Shown: one piece after another, positions 11,300 through 26,200 of the stretch
Layout of the letters: every line of letters begins with the position of its first letter
Numbering within the stretch: the stretch's first letter is position 1
NCBI GenBank assembly: GCA_963855995.1
Contig: OY979717.1
Coordinates: 4,891,728 to 4,955,727, forward strand
Length of the DNA stretch: 64,000 nucleotides
Direction: 5' to 3'
Source: Muricea muricata
Lineage: Eukaryota > Cnidaria > Anthozoa > Malacalcyonacea > Plexauridae
Notes under the pieces: generated by a model
The model's database searches: none
The model's input: only the letters and a program-made list of their open reading frames with translations
What the model was told of the DNA's origin: nothing
Translations under genes and position numbers: made by a program

Positions 11300-14200
11300 A
11301 TGGAGGTCGATGTTAATAATCCAGATGTAACAGAACAACAGGTTATCAAATCTTTGAATGATCGTCGTGATTACAGGTATTTCATTTAAAATATAGCGCA
11401 ATATTTTAGAATGTGCTCATCTAAGTTGTATTTGATTTAATTTTTAATTGTGGCTAGAAGACTATTTTTTCCAGCACTGTACTGACACTGACAGTACTGT
11501 TAAATTATGGGATTTATATAAAATCTCGTTTATAATATTATTTACAGACTCTTGTTAAAATAGACTAACTCACTAAGAATTATAAAATTATCTAATTGAT
11601 GTGTAAATTGTATTAGAATTCGGGCACACGTATTGCTATTTGAATTGAATAAGTTTAATATGAATAAAACAACAATACAATATTACAGATGATAACTTCG
11701 CAGTTCGTACAACAATCGAACAACGTGTTCCGAGTCACGTGATGACGTGATCCCTTTTTAACCAATCAATGTCAGTAACAATGTTTAGCATAATTATCAT
11801 ATTTAACACTCCCACTTGATATTTATGCTGAAATAACAGTTTAACATACAACTCTAAATCGTTCAAATAACATCAATTCCCAATAACTTTCGTAATTTCT
11901 GAAAACTTGGTTTGGCAAGTCCCTTCGTCATAATGTCCGCCACCATCTCGTTGGTAGGACAATACTCTATCATTATTTCCTTCGAAATTACACGCTCACG
12001 TACAAAATGATGTGAAATGTCAATGTGTTTGGTCCGACCGTGGTACTTTGCATTCTTCGTGAGCTCAATCGCTCCTTGATTATCTTCGTAAACAATTGTT
12101 GGTGTAGCCATCCTTTTACCTAGATCCTCCATTAAACGCCGTAACCAAATTGCTTCTTGTGTTGCTGCACTTAAAGCAACATATTCCGCTTCCGTCGATG
12201 ATCTTGCGACAGTAGCTTGCTTTCGACTTGACCAACTAATAGCGCTATTACCAAGTTGAAATACATAACCCGAGGTTGATTTCCGCGTATCAATATCTCC
12301 TGCCCAATCTGAATCACAGTACCCGATTAGGTCTTTCTCTTCTTTGTTGCTAGAATATTTGATGCCATAGTTCATTGTCCCTTTTAAGTATCTCAAGACT
12401 CTCTTAACGCCCATCCAATGCTCTTTGCTAGGCTTGCTCATGTACTGGGAAAGGATTCTCACTGCAGCTGCTATATCTGGTCTTGTTATAACAGACATGT
12501 ACGTCAAGCATCCAATTGCCTGTTGGTATGTTTGAGTGTCAAAACTTTCGTCATCACTGGATAATTCATGGAACTTCTTGCCTGGCTCTAACGGTGTTGC
12601 AATTGGTTTGCAAGATTCCATACCAAATCTTTTAAGCACTTTTTCGGTGTAACTCTGCTGACTGATAGACAAGGTCTTTGCTCTTCTGTCTCTCTTAATC
12701 AACATTCCTAGTAGGTAGTGCGCTTCACCTCTGTCATCCATTTTGAATCGTTGACACAACGCCGCTTTCTCAGAATTTAACATATCTATATCATTCGATA
12801 CTGGAATGAGATCATCAACGTATACGCCAAGTATAACAAAACTGACATGTCCGTCATGATTCTTAATCGACTTTACGTAGATGCATCCATCAGCACCACT
12901 CTTGTGATAGCCAGCTGACTTTAAGTATTCGTCCAATGTGGTATTCCAACAGCGAGCTGATTGTTTTAATCCATAGATACTTCTTCTTAATTTACAAACG
13001 TAATTTGGCTTATCTTCATCTACGAATCCTTCCGGTTGTGACATATAGATGTCATAATCCAATTCACCATTTAAAAAAGCTGTTTTAACATCCATTTGAT
13101 GTATTTCGAGATCGTGTTCGTTCGCTAATGCTAAAAGTGTTCTCAACGATGTGTGTTTGGCGACCGGGGAAAATACCTCTTCGTAATCTGTTCCTCTGGT
13201 CTGTGTGTAGCCTTGCGCGACCAATCTCACCTTAAAACGATCAACGGATCCATCTTCGTTTCTTTTAACTTTATAGACCCAACGAAAACCAACGACACTT
13301 TGATTTTCTTCCGGGTGCACCAGTTCCCATGTCTCGTTCTCTATCAACGATGTATACTCTGAGATCATTGCATCTTTCCAATGTTTCGAATTTTCAGAGT
13401 TCAGTGCATCTTCTATTCCATTCGGCTCATCAATTTCCGATGTAAGGCTATCAATTGCTGGACAAGCATCACCACTAAACCTCTTTGGAATTCTTCGTCG
13501 TCTCATTGGACCAAGGTTTCTTACATTTTCCATGAACGAATCTTCATAAGTTTTTGATGATGACTACGTTTGCATTTCTCCCACTTGCTCGACATTTTCT
13601 GTACTTTCGGGTTGATGATAATTGGTTTCTGCGCTTCACTTTCTTCATTTCCTGGATTGATTGCCATGTCCTCTGGTTCAAATAATGTCTCTCTAACTTC
13701 ATCATTTTCCCTTTCAACATTTTTTTCTGATCTCACAATCTCTTCATGATTCTGCTCTTCATTTTCTTCATTATCTTCTCCGATTAATGTTGTATTATCT
13801 TTCTGCATAACATCGTCCTGCTTGGACTTTTCACAAAATGGAAATTTGCTTTCGAAAAATGTGACATCGTGACTTATCATAAACCGATTCCTTTTCACGT
13901 CATACACCTTGTATCCTTTCGTTCCATCTGGATAACCGATAAAGATTGCTTCGTAGGACTTCTGATCTAGCTTTCGACGATTGCTGTTAGGTATATGCAC
14001 ATAACATTTGCATCCTAATACACGGAGATGAGAAACGTCCGGTTTCTTCCCAAACAAACACTCGTAGGGAGTTTTGTCCTTTAGACAAGTAGTTGGACTT
14101 CGATTATGGATGTATACTGCAGTGTTACATGCTTCCGCCCAAAAATCTAAGGGAAGTCCTGCATGGTATATCATTTATCGGGCTGACTCCACTATTGTGC

Positions 14201-17200
14201 GGTTTAATCGCTCCGCAACTCCATTTTGTTCAGGACAATATGGACTTGTGAGCTCGTGCATAATTCCCTTCTCAGCACAGTACTTGATAAAATTGTTAGA
14301 AACGTACTCACCACCATTGTCACTCCTTAATACCTTGACATGTCCTCGATTCCCACTTTGATTCTCTACAAGGGTAACATACTCCTGAAATTTGGACAGA
14401 ACTTCATCTTTTCGCTTAATAAGATAGACGGTAGTATATCTTGAATAATCATCCGTAAAAGTTACCATATAACGACTCCCACCTTTTGACTCGACTTGCA
14501 TTGGTCCACACACGTCGCTATGAATTATCTCATATGGTCTTGTGGGTCGATTGTTACTTTGCTTTGGAAATGGATTTCTATGTGATTTTCCTAAAACACA
14601 CCCTTCACATTTACTTTCTGCATGTTGGCTTGTGGTGCAATTCATTCTTGTAACCATTTCTTTCTTTGCTAGTTGATCAACAGAATTGTTATTTAAATGA
14701 CCCAATCGCTGATGCCATACTTCAGCTATTTGATCAGTTGCAGCCTGTGCTAATTCCACAGTACTCACAGTGTACAGAGTTCCATTAACCAGTTTCCCAA
14801 TAACATAATCTTTATCCTCTTTTGACGCAATACATTCTTCATTCTTAAACTTGACTTCTGCACCCATTTAGATCATTGCTGGAACTGACAACAAGTTCTT
14901 TGCTAATTTTGGCACATATAATACTTTATGTAACTCTAAATGAAAATCAGTTCCCATAGGTAGTTTGACCATTCCTTCACCCAATGCTTTAATAGCTGTA
15001 TTGTTACCCAAATAAATGTCTGTAGGTGTTTTATACTGAGTATAATTCATCAGAAGGCTTTTATCATGTGTCATGTGCTTGGTTGCTGCTGAGTCTATAA
15101 ACCACTCACTTGTTGGTTCAGTACTTGATATAAGGGCTATGCCTCCTCCTTCAGCTACATTGGAATGTTCTCCTTTGCTATTACTTCTGTTAAGTGGACA
15201 ATTCCTGACAATATGTCCCACTTGATTACATTTGTAGCACACAATCCCATCTTTATTTTGAACTCCTTGGCGTGCCGCTGTTTGCTGAAATTTATCTGGT
15301 GACTTGCAATCCTGTTGTACCCGAGCACCTCGAGAATTCTCTGGACGTCGACTATATTCTTGATTTTTACCTCGACCGAAATTTGGTTTCCTCCTTGCAA
15401 ATAAAGCACTATCTTGGCTTCTGTGGCCATCACTCTTGTCCTTTCTTTTCAAATATTCCTCGATAAGCAAACCTTTAATGTTGTCCCAATCCATTTCTTT
15501 AGCATCACGAGCATTTAAACTTGTAAGAAAATTGTCATAAGATTCTGGCAAACTGCCCAATACGACAGTGGCAAATTTTCTTGTAGAAATGTCTCCCTTC
15601 ATCTCCCGTAACTGTTTTGCTAAAGAGGTCATATAGGTTAAATGCTTCATTAAATCGCCTCCTTCCTGCATACTTGCAGCGTAGAACTTGCGGTTTAAGC
15701 GTACAATTTGAGTAATCGATACAAATTCAAATTGTTTTTGCAGATTTTGCCATGCAACTAGCGGATCCGTAGTACCGGAAATGTGAATTTGAATGTGTTT
15801 CTCCACGTTCAATGCAATCAGGGAATACGCTTTGTCCGAACGTAATTGAAAAGCATATTTCACAGCAGTCGTAGCAGTTTCGGCAGGCGGTTCTTCTTTT
15901 CCTTCCTGTGTAAAACCCCATAATCCACGTTCCATTAGAACTAACTTCAGGTTGTACTTCCACGATTGATAATTCTTGCCAGATAACTTTTCGATCTTTG
16001 TGATTTCCGCCATGTTTACTCGACTGGAAATACGATTTTCTGAATGATTTCACGCCCGACAGGACAAATATACACGTTTAAAGAAACATTATCACACGTC
16101 CTGGGCCCATAATCTATTAGAATTCGGGCACACGTATTGCTATTTGAATTGAATAAGTTTAATATGAATAAAACAACAATACAATATTACAGATGATAAC
16201 TTCGCAGTTCGTACAACAATCGAACAACGTGTTCCGAGTCACGTGATGACGTGATCCCTTTTTAACCAATCAATGTCAGTAACAACGTTTAGCATAATTA
16301 TCATATTTAACAAATTGTAGCCTAATATGGTAGTTGCCAATTTTGTTGTTAAACTGTCTGACTTTTATTCTTATGGGAGTGCTTTTTAAGAGTTTTTGTT
16401 CTCAATCTACAGGTATATTAATATGTTTTCTGAGGTTTACATAAACTAGAGTGTAAAGACTTGAATGGGCGCAATGTTTACAATGAATATAAGATTGACC
16501 CTCTTGGATTGTTATAAACAAAAAACAACTTTTAAAATATTACATCTTGTTCAGGAAAGTTAACATGACGTTTCAGGACGTTGCAGTTATTTAAAATCGC
16601 GGGCGCCTTTTTGTTGTTGTTGGCGCGAAAAAACATGTTAGTAAAAATATAAAGACAAATTTTCTGTTTATTCGTTTAATTTTCGAGCTTTAAGACATTC
16701 ACGTTGACTGTTCCAGTATTGTCGGGAACAAATGGTCCTTTGGGAGCCGGATCTTGGCTAGATTTGATTGGTAATTTGGATAATTTAACGGAATTTTCGG
16801 CGAAAAATTGATGGCGGACAAATCCAATATGGCGACAAATGTTAGTGACAATGTCAAATCGGCTAACGAAGATCCAGTGAACGCTGATAAAGACCTACAA
16901 GACACTGAAATTAATGACCATGACAACCAATTGACCGAGGGAAACAAATCTGAAGCTGCAAGCGCAGTAAGTAAAAAGATTTCAACCTTAAAAAACAATA
17001 AAAAAGCAGCGAAAAGTAGACTGACTAGAACGAAGAAAACGCTACATGATATGCTGCAAAATCGACCAGAGGATGCACCACTGCCAAGTAAAAGTAGTTT
17101 ACGCATATTATCGACGAAACTGAGTTCGGAAATGAACATTATATCTAAGATAATCTGCAGTCTAAGAGAAATCTATGCAACAAGTGAAGAGGACGAGGAT

Positions 17201-20200
17201 AACGTAACAGTCGTTGAGTCGCTAGACAAAGAATTGGACGATATCGGGGCGTTAGTGGATTCTCTAACGAGCAGTATAAAGGAGCATATTGAGCAGAGAC
17301 TCGCACAAGGAGAAAATGAGTCCGTCTCACATTCTCATAAATCTAATAAGAGTGGTGGGAAGTCAGTTCAAAGTAAAATGTCATCATTGGGAAAAAGCGA
17401 GGCGTCCCAATTGCCAGCTATTGTGGAACAAAAACAGTTGGAGGCTAAAGAGGCAGAAGAGAGATTACTTCAAATGGAGCAAGAACAAAAGGAAAAAGAA
17501 AAGGAGCTGCAAAACGTTGCAGGTGAATTACAGCTGACGAAGCAACGCACAGAGGAAGCCAGAAAAGTGGCAAAATTAAACAAATCTAGAGCGGAACAGG
17601 CTGAACGACTACTGGTGGAAAACGATGCGGATACAGTGAAAGACTTTCTGGCTGATCATGATCTTGAGAACAAACTGCCGTCGAAAGAGGCTAGTGGACG
17701 TCCAATCGGAGCACGTACCTTAGCTCCAATCAAGCTGAAGGGTGTCGATATCCCCAAATTTTCTGGCGAAGATAAAGCTGACTACGAACCGTGGAAAGCT
17801 GCGTTTATGTCCATGGTTGACATCCAAAATATATCGGTCGGTGAGAAGATGCTCCGGTTACAGGGCAGTCTGTCGGGAAAGGCACTAACAATGATAAAGG
17901 ACTTGGGATATTCGGAAGCAGCGTACGAGAGAGCTAAGTTCAAATTAGAGAAAAAATATGGAGGGGAAAAGCGTCTACAAATCAAGCATCTCACCACCTT
18001 GCGCAGCTGGCCCAAAGTTCGGTCTCGACATCTAAAAGACGTGGAAGAATTTCAAGCGCTGCTCGAACGGATTCTAATAACTGTTAAAGACTGTGGCTCT
18101 CTGCAAGACCAGAGTCTTAATTTGTCTGCTAAAGAAAAGTTATCCGAGGAAGATATTCAGGCCTACAAGTTTTGGTTGTTGGACCACTCTCGCGAAGATT
18201 GCTTTGAATCCCTGGTAGAGTGGGTTGAGCTCAAAGCTGAAGTTATGGAGGAGGCAAGAGAAGAGACCGATAGAGGCCAAAAACCGGACAAGCATGGGGA
18301 TTCGCACCACGAAAGAAAACGGTTTAGAGGCTTTAATAGCAGAAATCCAACAAAAGGATGCGTTGTAAACACCTGCAAGGAAGACCATCCACCCTGGGTA
18401 TGTGAGGCGTTTAAGAAACTTTCCGTGAAGAACAGAAAGGAGCTTATAACGAAGGCAGGTCGTTGTTATCGATGCCTGGCCGCAGGTCACCTCAGCAAAA
18501 GTTGTCAAAGAGCCCGACGATGTGGTGTCGAAGGATGCCAAAGTAGCAATCACAGCCCTTACCTTCACGAGAGCATCCCTTCCGACCAAGTTGACAGATC
18601 CAACCAAACGACCCCACCACGAGCACCCCCCTTTGTGCCGAGACAAAATAGCCTAAACAGCCCCACTGATGACTTCAGTGCCCAACAAAGAACGCATAAA
18701 ACAAGCAACGTCGACAGTGTGTCCTTAATGGTTCTCCCTGCCTTGATCTCCAACGGACGAAAGAGTCTAAAGGTAAACGTGATGTTGGATCCTTGCTCCA
18801 CGAGTTCGTACATTACCGAAGCGGCAGCAAACGAGTTAGAATTGAACGGGCAACCGTTAAATTTAACGATTGCTGGAACAGGAGGCACCGAAGTCCAAAA
18901 GCAGTCTCGTCGTGTAGAGCTTTCAGTTGTTAATCTCAATGGTCGGTTCACGGCTCCATTACAGGCATACGTACTTGATGACGTGGCAAACGACACCCCT
19001 GCCATCCACTGGTCAAAATTAAAGGAAAGATGGCCGCACCTTCGAGATGTTCCCTTTGAAAATGTGTCACGGCGACGCAGAATTGACGCAATGATTGGGA
19101 GTGACCATCCGATCTTTCACATGGTTTTAAACGAGATTCCTGGAGCAGAGCCGAATGATCCAATCGGGCGTTTGACAAATTTAGGATGGGTATGCTTCGG
19201 TCCAACATTGGTCGAGAACTTTCGGCGTGATTCGCATTCGTATTTTTCCCGTACGTATCGTAGTCGAGTAGCCGATCAACGACAACCACCTGATGATGCG
19301 ATTCGTAAGTTTTGGGAGCTCGACGCCATTGGGATTAAAGAAGACACACGCCCAGCGATGACCGCCGAGGAAAATGCAGCCGTTAAGAAAGTGAGCGAGA
19401 CCCTAAAGTTCTTAAATGGGCGCTATGAAATTGGAATACCGTGGAAAGATGAAGAGCCAAATTTTGTCAACAACTACGAGGCTGCGTTCGCACGACTCGA
19501 AAGCCTGGAAAAGTCGCTAAGGAAAAAGGGACGGGAGGTCATGCAAGCTTACAACCATATCTTTGAAGAATATGAGAGAAAAGGGTACATACAGGAAGTA
19601 CGAAAGTCCGACGTAAAAGAGCAATGGTTCCTGCCACATTTTCCGGTATTAAGACCCGAGAAAGAGACGACGAAAGTACGAACAGTGTTTGATGCGGCCA
19701 TGGAACATGAAGGCAAAAGTTTGAACAGCGCTATTCGACCAGGGCCAAAGCTCCAGAGAGAAATAGTTGACGTCCTTATTCGCTTTCGCAAAGCACCCGT
19801 CGCCCTCACAGCAGATATCGCAGAGATGTTCCTCCAAGTAAGCCTGCGAGAACAAGACCGTCCATACCATCGGTTCTTGTGGCGAAACTACGATTCGACG
19901 CGACAGCCTAAAGTATACGAATTCCGACGTCTCCTATTTGGTAACACGGCGTCACCCTTCTGCGCCCAATACGTGCTTCACACCCATGCACAGACTCATG
20001 CTGCAGAGTTTCCAGCAGCAGCAGAAGCGGTAGATGATTCGATGTATGTTGACGATCTGCTGGATTCCTGCGAGACAGTCCAAGATGCAATCACCTTGCA
20101 GTCAGAATTGTCCGACTTGCTAGCCTCTGGAGGCTTCAGGCTTCGAAAGTGGGCCTCCAACAATCTAGAAGTTCTCTGCCATATTCCCGAAGAAGACCGT

Positions 20201-23200
20201 CTTCCCAGTTTGGAAATCAATGAGCAAGAAACACCTTCGACGAAAACACTGGGAGTCTCGTGGAACGCTAAGGCGGACATCTTCACATTCTTGGTAAAGC
20301 GGCGAGATCCAAACGAAGTACCAACGAAGAGAAATGTCATTAGTACCATAGCGGCACTGTACGATCCGTTGCAATTCTTGTCACCGTTTGTTATGAGGGC
20401 CAAGGTGTTATTACAAGAGATTTGGACAGCGGGAATAACCTGGGACGACGTTCTACCAGATGAACTACGACGAAAATGGGAACAGTGGCTCAGTGAACTT
20501 CCTCAGTTATCAAACGTAGCAGTTCCACGTTGCTTGCGTAGAGCTAACCCCAACCAGACCCAATTGCATCTTTTCTCTGACGCATCAAACGCTGCTTATG
20601 CGGCCGTCGCCTATTTGGTTTGTCAATACCGAGACTATACCATTTCATCTTGTCTAATTGCATCGAAGTGTCGCGTGGCCCCGGTGAAAGCCATAACAAT
20701 ACCACGATTAGAGTTGATGGGGGCAATCCTCTCCGCTCGTCTGAGCCAAACCATCCTGAATGTGTAGACCGTAGACAGGGTTCTTTTCTGGACAGATTCA
20801 GAGAACGTTTGGCACTGGGTGCGAAACCAGAGCCGCGAATTTAAACCTTTCGTAGCAAATCGTATTGGAGAAATCCAGCGCTTGAGCGACCCCGACCAGT
20901 GGCACCATGTCCCAGGTGCGTTGAATCCAGCGGATTTGGCAACGAGAGGGCTCTCCGCAGAACAGTTGGCGTTAAGTGAATTTTGGATGGAAGGACCAAA
21001 ATTTCTGAAGGACGGTGAACCTGCTTGGCCGACACCAAAAGACCAAAAGTTGCCAGTGCCAGAGAGCTTTGAAAGACGAGCCACTACGCAGTCGCACCTG
21101 ACGCAGGATCATGATTTCCCTAGCATTGACCTGTGCCGTTTCTCCAGCCTGGAACATCTGTTGCGCGTTACTGGGTGGATAAGACGCTTTATAACCAATT
21201 GCAAGACTTTGGAACTCACCGATAGGAATTATAGTAAGACGCTTTCAATGGCAGAGATCTCGGAGGCAGAGCGACTTTGGATCAGGAAAGTTCAAGCTGA
21301 GGCCTTTCCAAAAGGCGTACGAGAAGGCTCGCTAGCTCGACTAAGTCCAATGAAGGGAAGTGATGGAGTACTGCGCATCGACGGTCGTTTACGGTATGCT
21401 GACGAACTGCCCTACAGTACGAGATGTCCCGTCCTGTTGCCCAAAGACCACCACTTTACACAACTGATTGTTCTCCACGCCCATAGGACCCTGGGACACG
21501 GCTTCGGTACGGAACACACACTCACTCAATTACGCACCAAGTTTTGGATTCCTCAAGGACGACGTGTTGTGCGAAACGTTGTCGAGCGTTGTCCAGAATG
21601 TCGTCGAAGATTCTCCACGAAACCCGCAGGTCAAATGATGGCCCCGTTGCCGAGGAGTAGATTGAGTTCGATGAGAGCTTTCGAAAAGGTCGGCGTCGAT
21701 TACGCTGGCCCGTTTAAGACGAAGCAAGGTCGTGGAACCATTCGAGCGAAGCGCTATCTGTGTCTTTTTACATGTTTAACCACACGGGCAGTCCACCTCG
21801 AGATGTCTTACTCGTTGGACACAGATTCTTTCATCAATGCGTTTTACCGTATGACATCACGGAGGGGGACGCCTCGGTACGTTATCAGCGACAACGGGAC
21901 AAATTTCGTGGGAGCCGAGCGAGAGCTAAGAGAACTGGTCGAATCCCTCAACAAAGAAAAGATAATCCAACAAACTACGAAGTTTCACCCAGTGGAATGG
22001 GAGTTTAACCCGCCGATTGCCCCTCACTTTGGAGGTGTCTTCGAGGCGCTAGTAAAGAGTGCAAAGAAGGCCATCAGGGCTATACTAGGCGACGCTGATG
22101 TTTGGGACGAAGAGCTTCACACTGCTATATGCGGGGCAGAGCGGTTGATGAATTCCAGACCAATTACCTACGTGAGTTCAGACCATAACGACCTGTCTCC
22201 ACTAACCCCTAACCACTTTCTTGCGGGCCAGTTGGGTGGGCAATTCGCGCCTGAAGCACTGGATGAAACGGTTTACAACCCAAAGAAGAGATGGCATCGC
22301 GTGCAACAACTTCTAAAGATGTTTTGGAAAAGATGGAGGAGAGAGTTTTTGCCAAGGATCAACTTGCGAAACAAGTGGTTCCACCCAAGACATAACCTGA
22401 AAAAAGGAGATGTTGTGATGATGATAGAACCTGACGCAAGCCGAGGTGATTGGCCACTTGGCCGGGTGACGGAGGTGTACCCAGGAGGAGATGGACTTGT
22501 ACGAGTAGTAAGAGTAAAGTCGAGGAACAATGAGTATGTAAGACCCATTCACCGAATATGTCCTTTAGAATATGTAGAAGAAGAGCAGTGACGCACGAAC
22601 AGTGACGTTCAAAACTTATGTTTATATTGTTAAATTTGACGTTGACGGACAGTAGGTTTCGATAACACCCCTGCTAACCGAAAAACGAATGCACTGCATT
22701 CGGGAGGGGGATGTTCAGGAAAGTTAACATGACGTTTCAGGACGTCGCAGTTATTTAAAATCGCGGGCGCCTTTTTGTTGTTGTTGGCGCGAAAAAACAT
22801 GTTAGTAAAAATATAAAGACAAATTTTCTGTTTATTCGTTTAATTTTCGAGCTTTAAGACATTCACGTTGACTGTTCCAGTATTGTCGGGAACACATCTA
22901 GATGATCTAGACTCTAGTCACCTGGTAAATCAAATTGACAGAATTTAGTTGCATGGTATGCTAAAGTATGTATATACTTTGCTAACCTAACAAGTCATAC
23001 AGACCAAGGGGAATTACAAGTAGACTCACTGCATGCTATGTTGATATTGCAGTGTGATATTAATGCTGGTGATCTTTTAAAAAGTGCAGTGTGTTCCTAA
23101 TGCTGGTGACATTTTAAAAAGCTCCAAACCCAGAAACTTGATTTTTTTATCAAGAGGTCTTTTCTTTCATAGCTTTTAGCATCTCAGCAAATATGAGATT

Positions 23201-26200
23201 TTAAACTTTACTTGTGTGTTCCAGTTGGCTCTTGGTGACGCCTGATGCATCACAAGCCTTTTTTTCCTTTCTGAGTGACTTAATTAACCTGTTTGTAAAC
23301 AAACATTTCACTACAAAATCTGACTGAAGAGCAATATTATTGAAGCATGGTTTTTTATGGTAAAAGTTTGCTTAATAAAGCAAAGTTACCTCCTCGGAAG
23401 CTAATGTTACGCAAAGCATTCATTTAATAACAACCGGCAAGTAGTTTCTATACAACAATTGATTTAAATTGATTTTGTTATTCGCCATTTTTCACCCTGG
23501 TAAATACTGAAAATATTCGATATATGACCATCACACACTATATTTAATATATTGTAACATGAATCAACTTTCTATTATACAAATAATGAATGTTTATGAG
23601 TGCAATGGTAAGAATATTTTCATGCGGTGAAAGATTGATTATTCCATTCCACAAGGCGATAGCCAAGTTGAATGGAAGAGTCAATCTTTCACCGAATGAA
23701 AATATTCTTACTATTGCACGAATAAAAACATTCATTATTTGTTTTATATAATACCAAACTATTGTTTTTCAAAGCCAATTTATTCAACATTTAAAACCAA
23801 TGTTTAAAACAACACGAATTTGAGTCGTATTTTAGTATTTGAATTATTTCACATTCATCTCAATACCGAAACCAAACCATACGAAGAGCTTTTTGACGGA
23901 TGGAAATTGTGAGAGTGCAATGGAGACACTATTGCACTCCATTGCACTCTTGGAGAATGGAACTTTTTATTTAATATCACCTGACCATAATCAACCAATG
24001 AAACGACCAGAATTTAATGAGGTATTATATAACATTTAACATTCCAGATTAACAAAAAGTTTAAATACGTCTGTCTAACGTTTTGGTTTCCTCTACAGAA
24101 ACCATTACCATTACCATTATAAGACTAGTCTTTTATAATGGTTTCCGTAGAGGAGACCGTAACGTAATCTGGAAGAATAAATGAATAATAAAATGTTTCA
24201 ACCTGAATTTAACCTATTAACTATAAATCAACTGGGAATCAACTTTTGTGTTTTGTCTATACAAAAAATTAAAACTATAGCTTATCAACTGAGCAAAACT
24301 CAGTGGCGTAACAATAAGATAAGATTCCCTGGGCTACGGAGAACACTTTTGGACACTATTTTATCTTGGAACTGCCTAGTACTGGGCTATAGAAAATAAA
24401 AGTTTAAAAGCTACATTAAACCTTTGCCTTATAGGTCTCTACAACGTTTCCCAGGTGCCCCTCCCCCCAATTAATTGGATGCCCCTTGGTATAGCCAGCC
24501 GAAGCCCAAAGGAGTTATGTTCTGGCCAAATTTCTTTTTTTGCAATCAAGTACATGCACGTCTCTGTTTTTCGTTTAGTGTGTAGTTATATCTTTCTTTG
24601 TGGTCAACAGGGACACGAGTGATTGCATAAGGGTGCAAGTCCTGTGTACCTATTTCTTTTCTCAACTAATACCGATATACGATATTGAGTGTATATGATT
24701 CAATATAGCACTCTATTATTGTTTGCCTTCTGTTGAGTCCATTGAAATCATTTTTCATCTCGCTGTTTTTTCAAATTCCTGACGTTGATCACGTTGTATA
24801 GTGTTCTACAGTTGGACAATGATTTAACCGCGTTGTTGATATCAGATACACTGATAAGACAAAACAGGAATAATCAAACTACACTTGAGAAAGAGAGAGA
24901 CAGTACAGCTTACAAGAAAAATTCAATTGAAGTCGAGAGTGACAGTGACGATGAAACAATCAGCGAAGACAATGAGAGTGATGTTGATGATACTGGTACT
25001 GATAATGGTGACGTTGAAGATGATGATGATTATGACGATGATGATAATGATGATGATCATCATCATCGTCGTCATATTGATGATAACAGTGATGGTGAAA
25101 AGAGAGTACATAAAAAGGATGTTATTCCGTCTACTAAAAGAGAAACAAAGCTGGTAAGTACTTTGAAAGTTTTTGATAGAAATATTACGAGAACCGGTTA
25201 CTTCAGTAATAACATACTGTCTGAGAGGCCAATTGACATATCTTTAGGCAGCAGCTGCACTCTGTGTTGGTGTTGGAAGTTTCAGTGACCCAGAAGAATT
25301 ACCTGGTCTTGCTCACTTTTTAGAACACAGTAAGTTTACTTTGATTATTTACAAGTAAGTACAATTCTTACTACATTTTAATTAAGGGTCTTCATTAAAG
25401 AAGAAATTTCTCTGTCTCCATGAGTTTGTTTTTTATTCAATTAACAGTGGTATTTATGGGAAGTGCAAAGTATCCTGATGAAAATGCGTTCGATGCATTT
25501 ATAAAGAAACATGGGGGCAGTACAAATGCTTTCACAGAATGCGAAAGAGTAAGTATACTATTTAACATTATTTTTCATGTTTTTGTGCATTACTTTTTGT
25601 GCATTATGTATAATGGTGCTAAACTATGGAACTCTATTCCAAACGAAATTTGGGAAAGCAAATCCCTATCATGCATTCAAAAGAAAATTGCTGGTCACAA
25701 TTTCTAAGTTTCCCTATACTGTACATAATAACTTTATACTGCTTGTAAATAACTATGCTAACTAAATTTTGTAAATAGCTATTCGACTGCATTTAAAATT
25801 ACCATTACTTGTAGATAACTAAATATGTAACTTTTACTATTTTTGTAATTCTTTTTTACACGCCCCCTGTGGAAATCAGCTTCGGTTGACAGGGTTAGCG
25901 TGGGTAAATAAAGTTTTTCTATCTATCTATCTTCTATCTACTTTCCAGTAAATATTTCCATTGATCTCCATTTCATGATAGTTATTAGTGGGGTAGACGC
26001 TGTCACCTCTTGATTTTCTGCCAAATAGACAATAATGTAATTTAATCGCTATTTACGTGTTTGCAAACCGAAATTAAAATTACTTTAAAAGCAAATTTAT
26101 CGTAATTAAAGGTCCAGAATTAATTACAGTGTTTTTAATGATATAATCCGCCATATTAATCCGTAATCAAACCAAAATATCGATTAATTTGTTTCATTTA

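Larger units (their letters stand above)
11611..16312 (-). mobile_element. Ty1/Copia LTR retrotransposon, nearly intact, in nardilysin intron 1
   Basis: The element is 4702 bp on the minus strand. It has 198-bp LTRs (11611-11808 and 16115-16312) that differ at one base, and a 5-bp target duplication AATTG at 11606-11610 and 16313-16317. On the coding strand the LTR starts TGTTAAAT. A polypurine tract AAGTGGGAGTG precedes the 3' LTR, and a primer-site-like TTATGGGCCCAG follows the 5' LTR. The gene order gag, protease, integrase, reverse transcriptase, RNase H is that of Copia. The coding frame has two in-frame TAA codons and one frameshift despite the young LTRs. Confidence 0.95.
16548..22894 (+). 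mobile_element. BEL/Pao LTR retrotransposon, nearly intact, in nardilysin intron 1
   Basis: The element is 6347 bp on the plus strand. It has 183-bp LTRs (16548-16730 and 22712-22894) starting TGTTCAGG and ending GGGAACA, with one base difference (GACGTT against GACGTC). A 5-bp target duplication CATCT lies at 16543-16547 and 22895-22899. A primer site TGGTCCTTTGGGAGCCGG begins two bases after the 5' LTR, and a polypurine tract CGGGAGGGGGA precedes the 3' LTR. One long gag-pol frame is broken only by a single TAG. Confidence 0.96.

Noticed and set aside
24923-25157. Met/Ile-rich frames over the acidic region
   Set aside because: These are other-frame shadows of the GAT/GAC-rich nardilysin exon 2.
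25420-25707. A longer nardilysin exon running into GAKLWNSIP
   Set aside because: The nardilysin homology ends at a good donor after ECER (25548); the rest is a LINE tail that happens to share the frame.
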